This document shows, piece after piece, positions 8,745 through 20,089 of a DNA stretch of 64,000 nt. The translations under genes were made by a program, and so were the position numbers. Origin of the DNA: Streptomyces sp. Ru62 (GTDB lineage Bacteria; Actinomycetota; Actinomycetes; Streptomycetales; Streptomycetaceae). Every line of letters begins with the position of its first letter. Position 1 is the stretch's first letter. Below the pieces are notes generated by a model. The model was not told the DNA's origin, did no database searches, and was given only the letters and a program-made list of their open reading frames with translations. Location: positions 372,001 through 436,000 of the forward strand of contig NZ_PQSU01000001.1 of the NCBI RefSeq assembly GCF_002920615.1, in the 5' to 3' direction.

Positions 8745-9748
8745 GCCGCCTCGGCCGTCTCCCCCCGGCGCCGGGAGCCGCCTTCCCCGGTGTCACGGCG
8801 CGAATCGATACGCGAGCGTGACGGCCAGCGCACGTCGTACGCCCAGCCGAGCAGCTCGAAGATGCGGATGAACCGGGCCGAGGAGTCGATCTGGCCGCGC
8901 ATCACACCGTGCCGCGCCGACGTCGGGTCCGCGTGGTGCAGGTTGTGCCAGGACTCGCCGCAGGACAGCACCGCCAGCCACCACACGTTGCCCGAACGGT
9001 CCCGCGACTTGAACGGCCGCTTGCCGACCGCGTGGCAGATCGAGTTGATCGACCAGGTCACGTGGTGCAGCAGCGCCACCCGGACGAGTGAACCCCAGAA
9101 GAACCCGGTGAACGCGCCCCACCAGGACATCGTCGCCAGACCGCCGATCAGCGGCGGCAGTCCCAGGGACACGGCCGTCCACAGCACGAACTGCCGGGAG
9201 ATCGCCCGCATCGCCGGGTCCTTGATCAGATCCGGCGCGTACTTCTCCTGCGGGGTCTGCTCCTCGTCGAACATCCAGCCGATGTGCGCCCACCACAGGC
9301 CCTTCATCAGCGCCGGAAGCGTCTCGCCGAACCGCCACGGGGAGTGCGGGTCGCCCTCCGCGTCGGAGAACTTGTGATGCTTGCGGTGATCGGCCACCCA
9401 GCGCACCAGCGGACCCTCGACCGCCAGCGAACCCATGATCGCGAGCGCGATCCGCAGCGGCCGCTTCGCCTTGAACGAACCGTGGGTGAAGTACCGGTGG
9501 AAACCGATCGTGATGCCGTGGCACCCCAGGAAGTAGAAGAAGACCAGCAGGCCCAGATCGAGCCAGCTCACCCCCCATCCCCAGGCCAGCGGCACGGCCG
9601 CCACCAGTGCCAGGAACGGCACGGTGATGAACAGGAGCAGCGTGATCTGCTCGATCGAACGCTTCTGCTCGCCGCCCAGCGTGGCGGAGGGAGGGGGTGT
9701 GTCGGTGGCCTTACGGGCTTCTTCGATCACATCGGAACTTGAGGTCAT
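8741..9748 (-). CDS. Acyl-CoA/acyl-lipid delta-9-type fatty acid desaturase
   Basis: A membrane di-iron desaturase of 335 residues that introduces a double bond into acyl chains. All three histidine boxes are present: HRYFTH (HxxxxH type), HRKHH (HxxHH), and HNLHH (HxxHH) near the C-terminal third. Two hydrophobic pairs surround them (ITLLLFITVPFLALVAAVPLAWG; LGLLVFFYFLG). The C-terminus is a charged tail, EGGSRRRGETAEAA. It is co-transcribed with the TetR gene, and an upstream palindrome pair is a candidate operator. Likely role: membrane fluidity control. Confidence 0.9.
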   Translation of the reverse strand: MTSSSDVIEEARKATDTPPPSATLGGEQKRSIEQITLLLFITVPFLALVAAVPLAWGWGVSWLDLGLLVFFYFLGCHGITIGFHRYFTHGSFKAKRPLRIALAIMGSLAVEGPLVRWVADHRKHHKFSDAEGDPHSPWRFGETLPALMKGLWWAHIGWMFDEEQTPQEKYAPDLIKDPAMRAISRQFVLWTAVSLGLPPLIGGLATMSWWGAFTGFFWGSLVRVALLHHVTWSINSICHAVGKRPFKSRDRSGNVWWLAVLSCGESWHNLHHADPTSARHGVMRGQIDSSARFIRIFELLGWAYDVRWPSRSRIDSRRDTGEGGSRRRGETAEAA

Positions 9749-9824
9749 GCGCGTCCCCTGTGGGGTCGATGGTCGAGGCAGATGCCGGGCCGCGGCGACC
9801 GTACGGAAGTCGACGGCGCTTCCC

Positions 9825-9851
9825 TACGGTTCCGTAACCTACGGCATCGTA
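9825..9851. promoter_or_regulatory. Tandem palindromes upstream of desaturase-TetR operon
   Basis: TACGGTTCCGTA (9825-9836, arms TACGG/CCGTA) and TACGGCATCGTA (9840-9851, one arm mismatch) lie 15 bp apart, about 80-100 bp upstream of the desaturase start. Such spaced palindromes suit a TetR-family regulator. The rest of the 304-bp gap to ppc (9749-10052) shows no gene; AAGGAG at 10039-10044 serves ppc. Confidence 0.5.
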
Positions 9852-10052
9852 AGTATGGCAGCGTGTCGCGCGGCGGCAAGAGCCCCAGAGCCTGCGCGTC
9901 CACATGGCCACCTATCCTTGGACTCGGTCGGACAGCGCGGTCCGCTGAAGTTTCCTTCCCGGACCCTCCGGCCCGTATGCGGCACCCGCCGTGTGTGACA
10001 GCCGGCCGGGTTCCCTCCCAGACGAGCTTCAACACTGCAAGGAGCCGCACCT

Positions 10053-12785
<2,733 letters not shown>

Positions 12786-12795
12786 CCCGCTCGCG

Positions 12796-12841
12796 GAAGA
12801 GGGTGCCCCCGAGGTCGTACGACCCCGGGGGCACCCTCTTC
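12796..12841. terminator. Bidirectional terminator after ppc
   Basis: A perfect 15-bp inverted repeat, GAAGAGGGTGCCCCC (12796-12810) and GGGGGCACCCTCTTC (12827-12841), with a 16-base loop. It lies between the end of ppc and the end of the convergent membrane-protein gene and should stop both. Confidence 0.85.
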
Positions 12842-12848
12842 GCTCGTC

Positions 12849-13355
12849 TCACTGCACCGCCGCGAACGCCGCCGTCAACAGCACCGCGCCGGACAGCCCC
12901 AGCACCCACGCCGCACGGACCAGCCGCATCCCGCCCGCCACCACCACCGAGGCCAGCAGCAGCGCCCCGCCCAACGGCACCCACGCGTACAGGATGCCCG
13001 CCGGGCCCGACCGCACGGCCTCCGCGGTACCGGGCTTGAGCACCACGGCGTACGTCGCCCCCGTACGCACCGCCACCGACTTCCCGATCTCCACGCGCGC
13101 GCGTGGCCGCGCCCCCGCCGACGCCGGCGTGAACGGCCCCGCACAGGTGTCCCCGACACACCGCGTCACCGTCACCGTGCCGGACTCACGCCCCTTCGCC
13201 AGCATCACGTGCTGGGCGGTCCCCCAGGACCCCCGCACCCCGGCGAACAGAATCAGCGCGGCGAGCGCACCCATCGCCGCCACCCGCCCGAACCGCAACG
13301 CGGACACGGACGCCTGACGAGCGGTACTGGCTGAGGCAGGCATGGCCGGGATCAT
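12849..13355 (-). CDS. Hypothetical membrane protein
   Basis: A 168-residue protein not assigned to a named family. It has an N-terminal hydrophobic segment (VAAMGALAALILFAGVRG), an outside-type middle part with a Cys pair CVGDTC, and two C-terminal hydrophobic segments (LYAWVPLGGALLLASVVVAGG and AAWVLGLSGAVLLTAAFAAV). This suggests an extracytoplasmic beta-rich loop between membrane anchors. The start could be 13355 or the ATG at 13343. Convergent with ppc across the shared terminator. Confidence 0.65.
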   Translation of the reverse strand: MIPAMPASASTARQASVSALRFGRVAAMGALAALILFAGVRGSWGTAQHVMLAKGRESGTVTVTRCVGDTCAGPFTPASAGARPRARVEIGKSVAVRTGATYAVVLKPGTAEAVRSGPAGILYAWVPLGGALLLASVVVAGGMRLVRAAWVLGLSGAVLLTAAFAAVQ

Positions 13356-13407
13356 TGGCCATACCCCTACGGCCGGTCAACTCCCCGCAGGTCCAAGCCA
13401 GGACAAG

Positions 13408-14010
13408 TCAGGAGTTGTACGCGCTCTGCGCCCGCTCCAGCCCCTCCGTCACCAGACACTCCACCGCGTCCGCCGCACGGTCCACGAACCAGTCCAGCTC
13501 CTTGCGCTCCGCCGACGAGAAGTCCTTCAGCACGAAGTCCGCCACCTGCATCCGGCCCGGCGGCCGGCCGATCCCGCACCGCACCCGGTGGTAGTCCGCA
13601 CCCATCGCCTTCGTCATCGACTTCAGACCGTTGTGCCCGTTGTCACCGCCACCCAGCTTCAGCCGCAGCGTCGCGTAGTCGATGTCCAGCTCGTCATGGA
13701 CCGCGACCACGTTCCCCACCGGAACCTTGTAGAAGTCCCGCAGCGCGTTCACCGGACCACCGGACAGGTTCATGTACGACATCGGCTTCGCCAGCACCAC
13801 CCGACGGCTCCCCGGCCCCGCCGGACCGATCCGCCCCTCCAGCACCTGCGCCTGCGCCTTGCCCGCCCGCTTGAACTTCCCCCCGATCCGCTCCGCGAGC
13901 AGGTCGGCCACCATGAACCCGATGTTGTGCCGGTTCATGGCGTACTCCGGCCCGGGATTGCCGAGCCCGACGATGAGCCAGGGATCACTGGCGGCGGTGG
14001 TCACGTCCAT
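13408..14010 (-). CDS. pth: Peptidyl-tRNA hydrolase
   Basis: Releases tRNA from peptidyl-tRNA dropped by ribosomes. It has 200 residues. [22 protein letters not shown] contains the N-terminal signature and the catalytic histidine, [14 protein letters not shown] the second signature, and AVHDELDID the catalytic aspartate; [13 protein letters not shown] lines the active site. It follows rplY on the same strand, separated by a hairpin, and this pairing of rplY and pth is common in actinobacteria. Start ATG at 14010 with AAGGAGACATGG-type spacing. Confidence 0.95.
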   Translation of the reverse strand: MDVTTAASDPWLIVGLGNPGPEYAMNRHNIGFMVADLLAERIGGKFKRAGKAQAQVLEGRIGPAGPGSRRVVLAKPMSYMNLSGGPVNALRDFYKVPVGNVVAVHDELDIDYATLRLKLGGGDNGHNGLKSMTKAMGADYHRVRCGIGRPPGRMQVADFVLKDFSSAERKELDWFVDRAADAVECLVTEGLERAQSAYNS

Positions 14011-14027
14011 GTCTCCTTGATACGCGC

Positions 14028-14061
14028 CAGCCGCCGCCCCCGGCGAGGGAGGCGGCGGCTG
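14028..14061 (-). terminator. Hairpin between rplY and pth
   Basis: An 11-bp perfect inverted repeat, CAGCCGCCGCC (14028-14038) and GGCGGCGGCTG (14051-14061), in the 75-bp gap after rplY. There is no T-run. It may be a partial terminator tuning pth relative to rplY. Confidence 0.5.
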
Positions 14062-14085
14062 AACAGATGATGACGACGGGGAGGA

Positions 14086-14679
14086 TCAGGCCTCCGCCGC
14101 CTCCTCGCCCTCGGCGGCCTCGCCCTCGGTCTCCTCGGCCTGGGCCTGGAGGACCTGGATCACCACGGCGTCCTCCTCCACGGCCAGGGACACGCCGTTC
14201 GGCAGCGTGATGTCCTTCGCGTGGATGGAGGCACCGGCCGCCAGACCCTCGACGGAGACGGTGACCTGCTCCGGGATGTGCGTGGCCTCGGCCTCGACCG
14301 GCAGCGCGTCCAGGACGTGCTCCAGCAGGTTGCCGCCCGGGGCCAGCTCGCCCTCGACGTGCACCGGGATCTCGACCGTGACCTTCTCGCCACGCTTGAC
14401 CAGCAGCAGGTCGACGTGCTCCAGGAAGCCCTTCAGCGGGTCGCGCTGCACGGCCTTCGGGATCGCCAGCTCGTTGCTCTTGCCGTCGATGTCCAGGGAG
14501 ATCAGGACGTTCGGCGTACGCAGCGCCAGCAGCAGGTCGTGGCCCGGCAGGGTCAGGTGCAGCGGGTCGGAGCCGTGGCCGTACAGAACGACCGGCACCT
14601 TGTTGTCACGGCGGATGCGGCGGGCCGCACCCTTGCCGAACTCGGTGCGGGTCTCGGCGCTGAGCTTCACCTCGGACAT
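14086..14679 (-). CDS. rplY: 50S ribosomal protein L25 / general stress protein Ctc
   Basis: 5S-rRNA-binding ribosomal protein of the long (TL5/Ctc) type, 197 residues. The N-terminal L25 domain (SAETRTEFGKGAARRIRRDNKVPVVLYG) is followed by a beta-rich C-terminal domain and a glutamate/alanine-rich acidic tail of about 25 residues. ATG at 14679 is supported by AGGAG; longer in-frame starts reach into a hairpin and are rejected. It lies downstream of prs with an intervening stem-loop that may attenuate or separate transcription. Confidence 0.95.
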   Translation of the reverse strand: MSEVKLSAETRTEFGKGAARRIRRDNKVPVVLYGHGSDPLHLTLPGHDLLLALRTPNVLISLDIDGKSNELAIPKAVQRDPLKGFLEHVDLLLVKRGEKVTVEIPVHVEGELAPGGNLLEHVLDALPVEAEATHIPEQVTVSVEGLAAGASIHAKDITLPNGVSLAVEEDAVVIQVLQAQAEETEGEAAEGEEAAEA

Positions 14680-14776
14680 GTGGATCACTCCTCGTAGGAA
14701 CTCGGAACGGACGTGGTCACCCGGCCACGAACGGCCTGCTACGAAGAGCGCGTCGATAACGGACCGCCGTACACGA

Positions 14777-14832
14777 GTACGGCCTCCCTCGCCGAGCAAC
14801 TGCAGCAGTCTACTCGGAGGGGGAGGCCGTAC
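14777..14832 (-). terminator. Long stem-loop between prs and rplY
   Basis: Arms GTACGGCCTCCCTCGCCGAG (14777-14796) and CTCGGAGGGGGAGGCCGTAC (14813-14832) form a stem of up to 20 positions with a few mismatches and a 16-base loop. It sits in the 219-bp gap after prs and ahead of the rplY start. No poly-T tail. It could terminate prs or act as an rplY leader structure. Confidence 0.55.
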
Positions 14833-14898
14833 CCAAAACGATCACCTACCGGTGCGCAAGGGGATGCGCGAGGAGGTGCGGAAGTGAGTGCAGAAACC

Positions 14899-15879
14899 TC
14901 ACTGCTCGTCGAAGAGGCTGGTCACCGAGCCATCCTCGAACACCTCACGTACCGCACTCGCGATCGTCGGAGCGATCGACAGCACCTTGATCTTGTCCAG
15001 ATCCGCCGCCAGCTCACCCGGCGTCGGCAGCGTGTTCGTGAACACGAACTCACTCACCCGCGAGTTCTTCAACCGATCGGCCGCCGGACCCGACAGCACA
15101 CCATGCGTCGCCGTCACGATGACATCCTCCGCACCGTGCGCGAACAACGCGTCCGCAGCCGCACAGATCGTGCCACCCGTGTCGATCATGTCGTCCACCA
15201 GGACACACACACGACCCTTGACCTCACCCACGACCTCGTGGACGGTCACCTGGTTCGCCACGTCCTTGTCACGCCGCTTGTGCACGATCGCCAGCGGCGC
15301 ACCGAGCCGGTCACACCACCGGTCCGCCACCCGCACCCGGCCCGCGTCCGGCGACACCACCGTCAGCTTCTCCCGGTCCACCTTCGCACCCACGTAGTCC
15401 GCCAGCAGCGGCAGCGCGAACAAGTGGTCCACCGGACCGTCGAAGAAACCCTGGATCTGATCCGTGTGCAGATCCACGGTCAGGATGCGGTCCGCACCCG
15501 CCGTCTTCATCAGATCCGCGATCAGACGCGCCGAGATCGGTTCACGACCCCGGTGCTTCTTGTCCTGCCGCGCGTAACCGTAGAACGGCACGATCACGGT
15601 GATCGACCGCGCTGAAGCACGCTTCAGCGCATCGATCATGATCAACTGCTCCATGATCCACTTGTTGATCGGAGCCGTGTGGCTCTGGATCAGGAAACAG
15701 TCCGCACCACGAGCCGACTCCTGATAACGGACGTAGATCTCACCATTCGCGAAGTCGAAGGCCTTCGTCGGGACGACCCCGACACCCAGCTGCTGGGCGA
15801 CCTCCTCGGCAAGCTCGGGGTGGGCGCGGCCGGAGAAGAACATCATCTTCTTCTCGCCGGTCGTCTTGATCCCGGTCAC
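14899..15879 (-). CDS. prs: Ribose-phosphate pyrophosphokinase
   Basis: Makes PRPP from ribose-5-phosphate and ATP for purine, pyrimidine, histidine and tryptophan synthesis. It has 326 residues. PFYGYARQDKKHRGREPISA contains the flexible catalytic-loop region and TVDLHTDQIQGFF the family signature; VLVDDMIDTGGTICAAA is the PRPP-binding loop. The start is GTG at 15879 with GAGGAG upstream. It follows glmU on the same strand with a 154-bp gap, a conserved glmU-prs pairing. Confidence 0.96.
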   Translation of the reverse strand: MTGIKTTGEKKMMFFSGRAHPELAEEVAQQLGVGVVPTKAFDFANGEIYVRYQESARGADCFLIQSHTAPINKWIMEQLIMIDALKRASARSITVIVPFYGYARQDKKHRGREPISARLIADLMKTAGADRILTVDLHTDQIQGFFDGPVDHLFALPLLADYVGAKVDREKLTVVSPDAGRVRVADRWCDRLGAPLAIVHKRRDKDVANQVTVHEVVGEVKGRVCVLVDDMIDTGGTICAAADALFAHGAEDVIVTATHGVLSGPAADRLKNSRVSEFVFTNTLPTPGELAADLDKIKVLSIAPTIASAVREVFEDGSVTSLFDEQ

Positions 15880-16033
15880 AGCACAGTCTCCTCAGAGGTT
15901 GTCTCAGCCAGCCGGCTGCTCGGCGACCTCTCGGCTGGGCGTGAGAGGCCGTATCAGCTGGTAAGGATGCAGGGTGCACACGTGCGAAAGTGCACTTATC
16001 ACGGTACGCCGTGTTCGGCGCACGCGTTTCCGG

Positions 16034-17482
16034 TCAGTCCTCGTTCCCACCCGGCCGGGACGACGCCTCGGCCGCCTTCGCCGCCGCGCTCCCAGGACGC
16101 TTCCGAGCCACCCAACCCTCGATATTCCGCTGCTGACCACGGGCCACGGCCAGCGAACCCGGCGGCACATCCTTCGTGATCACCGACCCCGCCGCGGTGT
16201 AGGCACCGTCCCCGACCGTGACAGGAGCCACAAACATGTTGTCCGCACCGGTCCGGCAATGCGACCCCACCGTGGTGTGATGCTTGTCCTGACCGTCGTA
16301 GTTCACGAACACGCTCGCCGCGCCGATGTTCGTGTAGTCACCGATCCGCGCGTCCCCCACGTACGACAGGTGCGGCACCTTCGTGCCCTCCCCGATCGAC
16401 GCGTTCTTCGTCTCGACGTACGTCCCGATCTTGCCCTTCGCACCCAGCCGGGTCCCCGGCCGCAGATACGCGTACGGCCCCACGGACGCCCCCGCCCCCA
16501 CGACCGCCCCGTCGGACACCGTGTTGTCCACCCGCGCCCCCGGACCCACCTCCGTGTCCTTCAGCCGGCAGTTCGGCCCCACCTCGGCACCCTCACCCAG
16601 CCGCGTCGACCCCGTCAGCTGCGTCCCCGGATGCACCACCGCGTCCCGCTCGAAGGTGACGGTCACATCCACCCACGTGGTCGCCGGATCGACGATCGTC
16701 ACCCCCTCCAGCATCGCCCGCTCCAACAGCCGGTCGTTCAGGATCCGCCGCGCCTCCGCGAGCTGCACCCGGTTGTTGATCCCGGCGATCTCACGATGGT
16801 CGGCCGCCACCGACGCCCCCACCCGGTGCCCGGCCTCCCGCAGGATCCCCAGCACGTCCGTGAGGTACTCCTCACCCTGACTGTTGTCCGTCCGCACCTT
16901 CTTCAGCGCCTCGGCCAGCAACTGCCCGTCGAACGCGAACACACCGCTGTTGATCTCCCGGATCTCCCGCTGCGCCTCGGACGCGTCCTTGTGCTCCACG
17001 ATCGCGGTGACGGCACCCGTCGCCCCGTCCCGCACGATCCGGCCGTAACCGGTCGCGTCCGGGACCTCGGCGGTCAGCACGGTCACGGCGTTGCCGTCCG
17101 CGCCGTGCGTCTCGGTCAGCCGCCGAAGCGTCTCGGCCGTGAGCAGCGGGGTGTCCCCGCACACGACCACGACCGTCCCCTCGACGGACCCGCCCAGCTC
17201 CTCCAGCCCCATCCGCACGGCGTGCCCCGTGCCGTTCTGCTCCGCCTGCACGGCGGTCCTGGTGGCCGGATCGATCTCGGCGAGGTGCGCGCCGACCTGC
17301 TCACGGGCGTGGCCCACCACGACGACGAGGTGCTGCGGGTCCAGCTCACGTGCGGCGGCCAGTACGTGTCCGACCAGGGAACGGCCGCAGATGTCGTGCA
17401 GGACCTTCGGTGTGGCCGACCTCATACGGGTGCCCTCACCCGCTGCGAGAACGACGACGGCGGCCGGGCGAATGGCGCTCAC
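16034..17482 (-). CDS. glmU: Bifunctional UDP-GlcNAc pyrophosphorylase / glucosamine-1-phosphate acetyltransferase
   Basis: Final two steps of UDP-N-acetylglucosamine synthesis for peptidoglycan. It has 482 residues. The N-terminal nucleotidyltransferase carries [18 protein letters not shown], with its uridylyl-binding loop and lysine. The C-terminal left-handed beta-helix acetyltransferase shows hexad repeats and [15 protein letters not shown] (catalytic His region); the C-terminal tail is Ala/Lys-rich. The GTG start at 17482 ([17 protein letters not shown]) matches the domain boundary; the upstream in-frame extension reads as junk. First protein gene after tRNA-Gln on this strand. Confidence 0.96.
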   Translation of the reverse strand: MSAIRPAAVVVLAAGEGTRMRSATPKVLHDICGRSLVGHVLAAARELDPQHLVVVVGHAREQVGAHLAEIDPATRTAVQAEQNGTGHAVRMGLEELGGSVEGTVVVVCGDTPLLTAETLRRLTETHGADGNAVTVLTAEVPDATGYGRIVRDGATGAVTAIVEHKDASEAQREIREINSGVFAFDGQLLAEALKKVRTDNSQGEEYLTDVLGILREAGHRVGASVAADHREIAGINNRVQLAEARRILNDRLLERAMLEGVTIVDPATTWVDVTVTFERDAVVHPGTQLTGSTRLGEGAEVGPNCRLKDTEVGPGARVDNTVSDGAVVGAGASVGPYAYLRPGTRLGAKGKIGTYVETKNASIGEGTKVPHLSYVGDARIGDYTNIGAASVFVNYDGQDKHHTTVGSHCRTGADNMFVAPVTVGDGAYTAAGSVITKDVPPGSLAVARGQQRNIEGWVARKRPGSAAAKAAEASSRPGGNED

Positions 17483-17558
17483 GGGGTTGCCCTTCGGCTG
17501 TGGGTGGGTGGGGGTGACAGCCGCAGGATACCGGGGTGGGTTGAGGGGGACATGAGTA

Positions 17559-17586
17559 CGGGCCCTGACGGTGGTGTCAGGGCCCG
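17559..17586 (-). terminator. Terminator after tRNA-Gln
   Basis: Perfect 11-bp arms, CGGGCCCTGAC (17559-17569) and GTCAGGGCCCG (17576-17586), with a six-base loop, lie 20 bases past the tRNA 3' end and ahead of glmU. It probably ends the tRNA transcript. Confidence 0.75.
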
Positions 17587-17606
17587 AACCTGGGTCTTGT
17601 GTGCTG

Positions 17607-17682
17607 TGGCTCCCCCGCAAGGATTCGAACCTTGTCCTGCTGGTACCAAAAACCAGTGTGCTGCCAGTTACACCACGGGGGA
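17607..17682 (-). tRNA. tRNA-Gln (anticodon TTG)
   Basis: On the minus strand the sequence folds as a full cloverleaf of 73 nt plus an encoded CCA (76 nt). The acceptor stem is TCCCCCG/CGGGGGA with discriminator G, the anticodon stem CTGGT/ACCAG with loop TTTTGGT gives anticodon TTG (reads CAA), and the T-arm contains GGTTCGAATCC. It lies between a lower-G+C HTH gene and glmU. Confidence 0.95.
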
Positions 17683-17696
17683 CAGCGATTCAGACC

Positions 17697-18563
17697 TTAC
17701 CCGAGACGTGCCTGGGCCTGGGCCACGATCCCGTTCCACCATCCTTCGATGCGGTTGTACAGATGGGCACTTCTGGCTACGCCGACGACAAGGCAACCGT
17801 GGTAGTCGTCGCCGATGTTCTTGCGGACCGTCTTGGGGTTGTGCCGCTTCAATGTCGGCTTGGCGAAGACACCCGGGTCGACATCGGCGATGTCCGCCCA
17901 GTGGCGATGGGCGGCCGCGACGTCCGCTGACTCGTGGATGAGCACCCGGAAGGTCAGGCGCTCGCGATCCACGCCGAGCAGGTCCAGCCACGCCAGGTAG
18001 GTTCGGATCACGCCCGGGTCGCTGTTGACGAAGATCGCACGTTCCCGGCGGTCGTACGGCTTGCTCTTTGCCCCCTCTGCCCAGTAAAGGGCGATTCCCT
18101 CCATGAAGAGCTCGCGATCGGTGAGTTCACCGACCTCGTCGAGGGCTGCTGCTTTCGTCCGCTCCAGCTTCTCCCTGTCGGCAGCGCGGCGCTTTGCCAG
18201 GCCCTCCTGCATCAGAGCCCGTTGCTCCTCTGGTGTGTACCTGGGTGCCGGCTTCGGCAGATCCCGTACCCACAGCGACACCGAACTCCGTGAGCAGCCC
18301 AGCTCCGCCTCGATCTGGTCGTAGGTCCAGCCCTGGAGCCTCAGCTCTCGTGCCCGCGCTCGCAGGTCGTCCTTCGCCCTCGGGCGCCTCGTCCAGGCCG
18401 GCGGGGGCTCGCCCTTCACCAGCTGGTTGAGGACGTCGTTGTTGTAGATCTTCAGCTCGTCGCGGATCTGCCGGAGGCTGCGGCCGGCCCGGCGGAGTGC
18501 CACCGCCTGTTCCCTGAGTCCCTCGAAGTCGGCGTATTTGCCTGGTGAATGTGCCATACGCAT
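17697..18563 (-). CDS. HTH protein with a LAGLIDADG-endonuclease-like C-terminal region
   Basis: A 288-residue protein, 14 bp upstream of tRNA-Gln on the same strand. It has two HTH-like segments: residues about 15-50 (RRAGRSLRQIRDELKIYNNDV) and 75-100 (GWTYDQIEAELGCSRSSVSLWV). A third part (residues about 150-285) has ELFMEGIALYWAEGAKSK, FVNSDPGVIRTYLAWLDLLGV and LIHESADVAAAHRHWADI, resembling LAGLIDADG homing-endonuclease-derived proteins. That match is by pattern memory only. Base composition is lower than its neighbours: 36 of 60 bases are G or C at 17761-17820. Acquired DNA at a tRNA is plausible. The start may be 18563 or 18557. Confidence 0.65.
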   Translation of the reverse strand: MRMAHSPGKYADFEGLREQAVALRRAGRSLRQIRDELKIYNNDVLNQLVKGEPPPAWTRRPRAKDDLRARARELRLQGWTYDQIEAELGCSRSSVSLWVRDLPKPAPRYTPEEQRALMQEGLAKRRAADREKLERTKAAALDEVGELTDRELFMEGIALYWAEGAKSKPYDRRERAIFVNSDPGVIRTYLAWLDLLGVDRERLTFRVLIHESADVAAAHRHWADIADVDPGVFAKPTLKRHNPKTVRKNIGDDYHGCLVVGVARSAHLYNRIEGWWNGIVAQAQARLG

Positions 18564-18723
18564 ACCGTCCGGACGGAATGTGGGGTTCCGGGGTCGAACG
18601 GGGGAGGTTCACCAGTTCGAGGGATAGCGGGTGGTTTCGAGGTCGTTCGGTTACGGAGTGTGGCGTGTGGTGGTAGGCGAAAGTCACCGGAAATGCCGCA
18701 CCGCTCGCCCGTAGGCTGGACGC

Positions 18724-20034
18724 ATGACCATGACGGGGGAAGACCACGAGAGGGCGCTGACCGGCCCTTGGTGGTGGGTGAGGCGGCGCAGCGCGGTGCT
18801 CGACGGGGCGCTGGCGCTGGTGTCCGCCGTGGAGTGCGCGGCGGAGGGGGTTCCGTTCGCGCGGGACGCGGGGATTCCGGCGTCCGTGGGGATCGTGTTC
18901 GGTCTGGTCGCCGGTTCGGTGCTGCTGGTGCGCCGGAAGTGGCCGATCGCGGTGGTGCTGGTGGCGATCGCGATCACGCCCGCGCAGATGGGTTTCCTGA
19001 TGGGCGTGGTCGGTCTGTACACGCTGGCCGCGTGTGAGCTGCCGCGGCGGGTGATCGGGGCGTTGTCGGGGATGTCGCTGCTGGGGACGGCGGTGGTGAC
19101 GTTCGTGCGGGTGCGGCAGGACATGTCGCGCGGGGATCTGACGCTGGGTGACTGGTTCGTGCCGTTCGCGGCGGTGACGACGGCGTTGGGGCTGACGGCT
19201 CCGCCGGTGTTGCTGGGGCTGTACGTGGGGGCGCGGCGGCGGTTGATGGAGAGCTTGCGGGAGCGGGCGGACAGTCTGGAGCGGGAGCTGCAGTTGCTCG
19301 CGGAGCGGGCGGAGGAGCGGGCGGAGTGGGCGCGTAACGAGGAGCGGACGCGGATCGCCCGGGAGATGCATGACGTGGTCGCGCACCGGGTGAGTCTGAT
19401 GGTGGTGCATGCGGCGGCGTTGCAGGCGGTGGCGCGGAAGGACCCGGAGAAGGCGGTGCGCAATGCCGCGTTGGTGGGGGACATGGGGCGGCAGGCGCTG
19501 ACCGAGTTGCGGGAGATGCTGGGGGTGCTGCGGGCGGGGGAGGACGCGGGCCGGCGTGCGGCGTCGGCGCCGTTGGTGGCGGTGGGGGAGGCGGCCGCGG
19601 CGGCGGCTTCCCGGGTGGCCGAGGCGGAGGGGGCGGTGGAGGGGCCGTGTCTGTCGGAGCTGGACGAGTTGATCGGGCAGTCGGCGGCGGCGGGGATGGT
19701 GGTGGATCTGTCGGTGGAGGGGGAGGTGCGGTCGTATGCGGCGGAGGTCGAGCAGACGGCGTACCGGGTGGTGCAGGAGGCGTTGACGAACGTCCACAAG
19801 CACGCGGCGGGTGCGAAGACGCATGTGCGGTTGGCGCACCGGGTGTCGGAGATCGCGATGCAGGTGGAGAACGAGCCGCCGCCGGAGCCGGCGTCGGCGT
19901 CGGCGGCGGGGTTGCCGTCGGGTGGGAACGGCCTGGTGGGGATGCGGGAGCGGGTCGTGGCGCTGGGCGGGGTGTTCGTGTCGGGTCCGACGGACGCGGG
20001 GGGTTTCCGGGTGTCGGCGGTGATTCCGGCGTAG
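18724..20034 (+). CDS. Orphan two-component sensor histidine kinase (NarL-partner type)
   Basis: A 436-residue membrane kinase. The N-terminal half holds about five hydrophobic segments (SVGIVFGLVAGSVLLV, WPIAVVLVAIAITPA and others). A coiled-coil RADSLERELQLLAERAEERAEW leads into the HisKA_3 dimerisation motif REMHDVVAHRVS with phospho-acceptor H216. The HATPase region has ALTNVHKHA (N box) and GGNGLVGMRERV (G box). No response regulator is adjacent; the nearest is at 5.6 kb and is atypical. ATG at 18724. Confidence 0.88.
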   Translation: MTMTGEDHERALTGPWWWVRRRSAVLDGALALVSAVECAAEGVPFARDAGIPASVGIVFGLVAGSVLLVRRKWPIAVVLVAIAITPAQMGFLMGVVGLYTLAACELPRRVIGALSGMSLLGTAVVTFVRVRQDMSRGDLTLGDWFVPFAAVTTALGLTAPPVLLGLYVGARRRLMESLRERADSLERELQLLAERAEERAEWARNEERTRIAREMHDVVAHRVSLMVVHAAALQAVARKDPEKAVRNAALVGDMGRQALTELREMLGVLRAGEDAGRRAASAPLVAVGEAAAAAASRVAEAEGAVEGPCLSELDELIGQSAAAGMVVDLSVEGEVRSYAAEVEQTAYRVVQEALTNVHKHAAGAKTHVRLAHRVSEIAMQVENEPPPEPASASAAGLPSGGNGLVGMRERVVALGGVFVSGPTDAGGFRVSAVIPA

Positions 20035-20089
20035 GGGTGGGTGACCTTGTCGTGGCGGGGGCATACAGGGGGCGGGTCGCCGGGTTTCC

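Noticed and set aside
17607..18563. Integrated plasmid or prophage at tRNA-Gln
   Set aside because: No integrase, excisionase, replication gene or duplicated tRNA end is visible; only one unusual gene is next to the tRNA.
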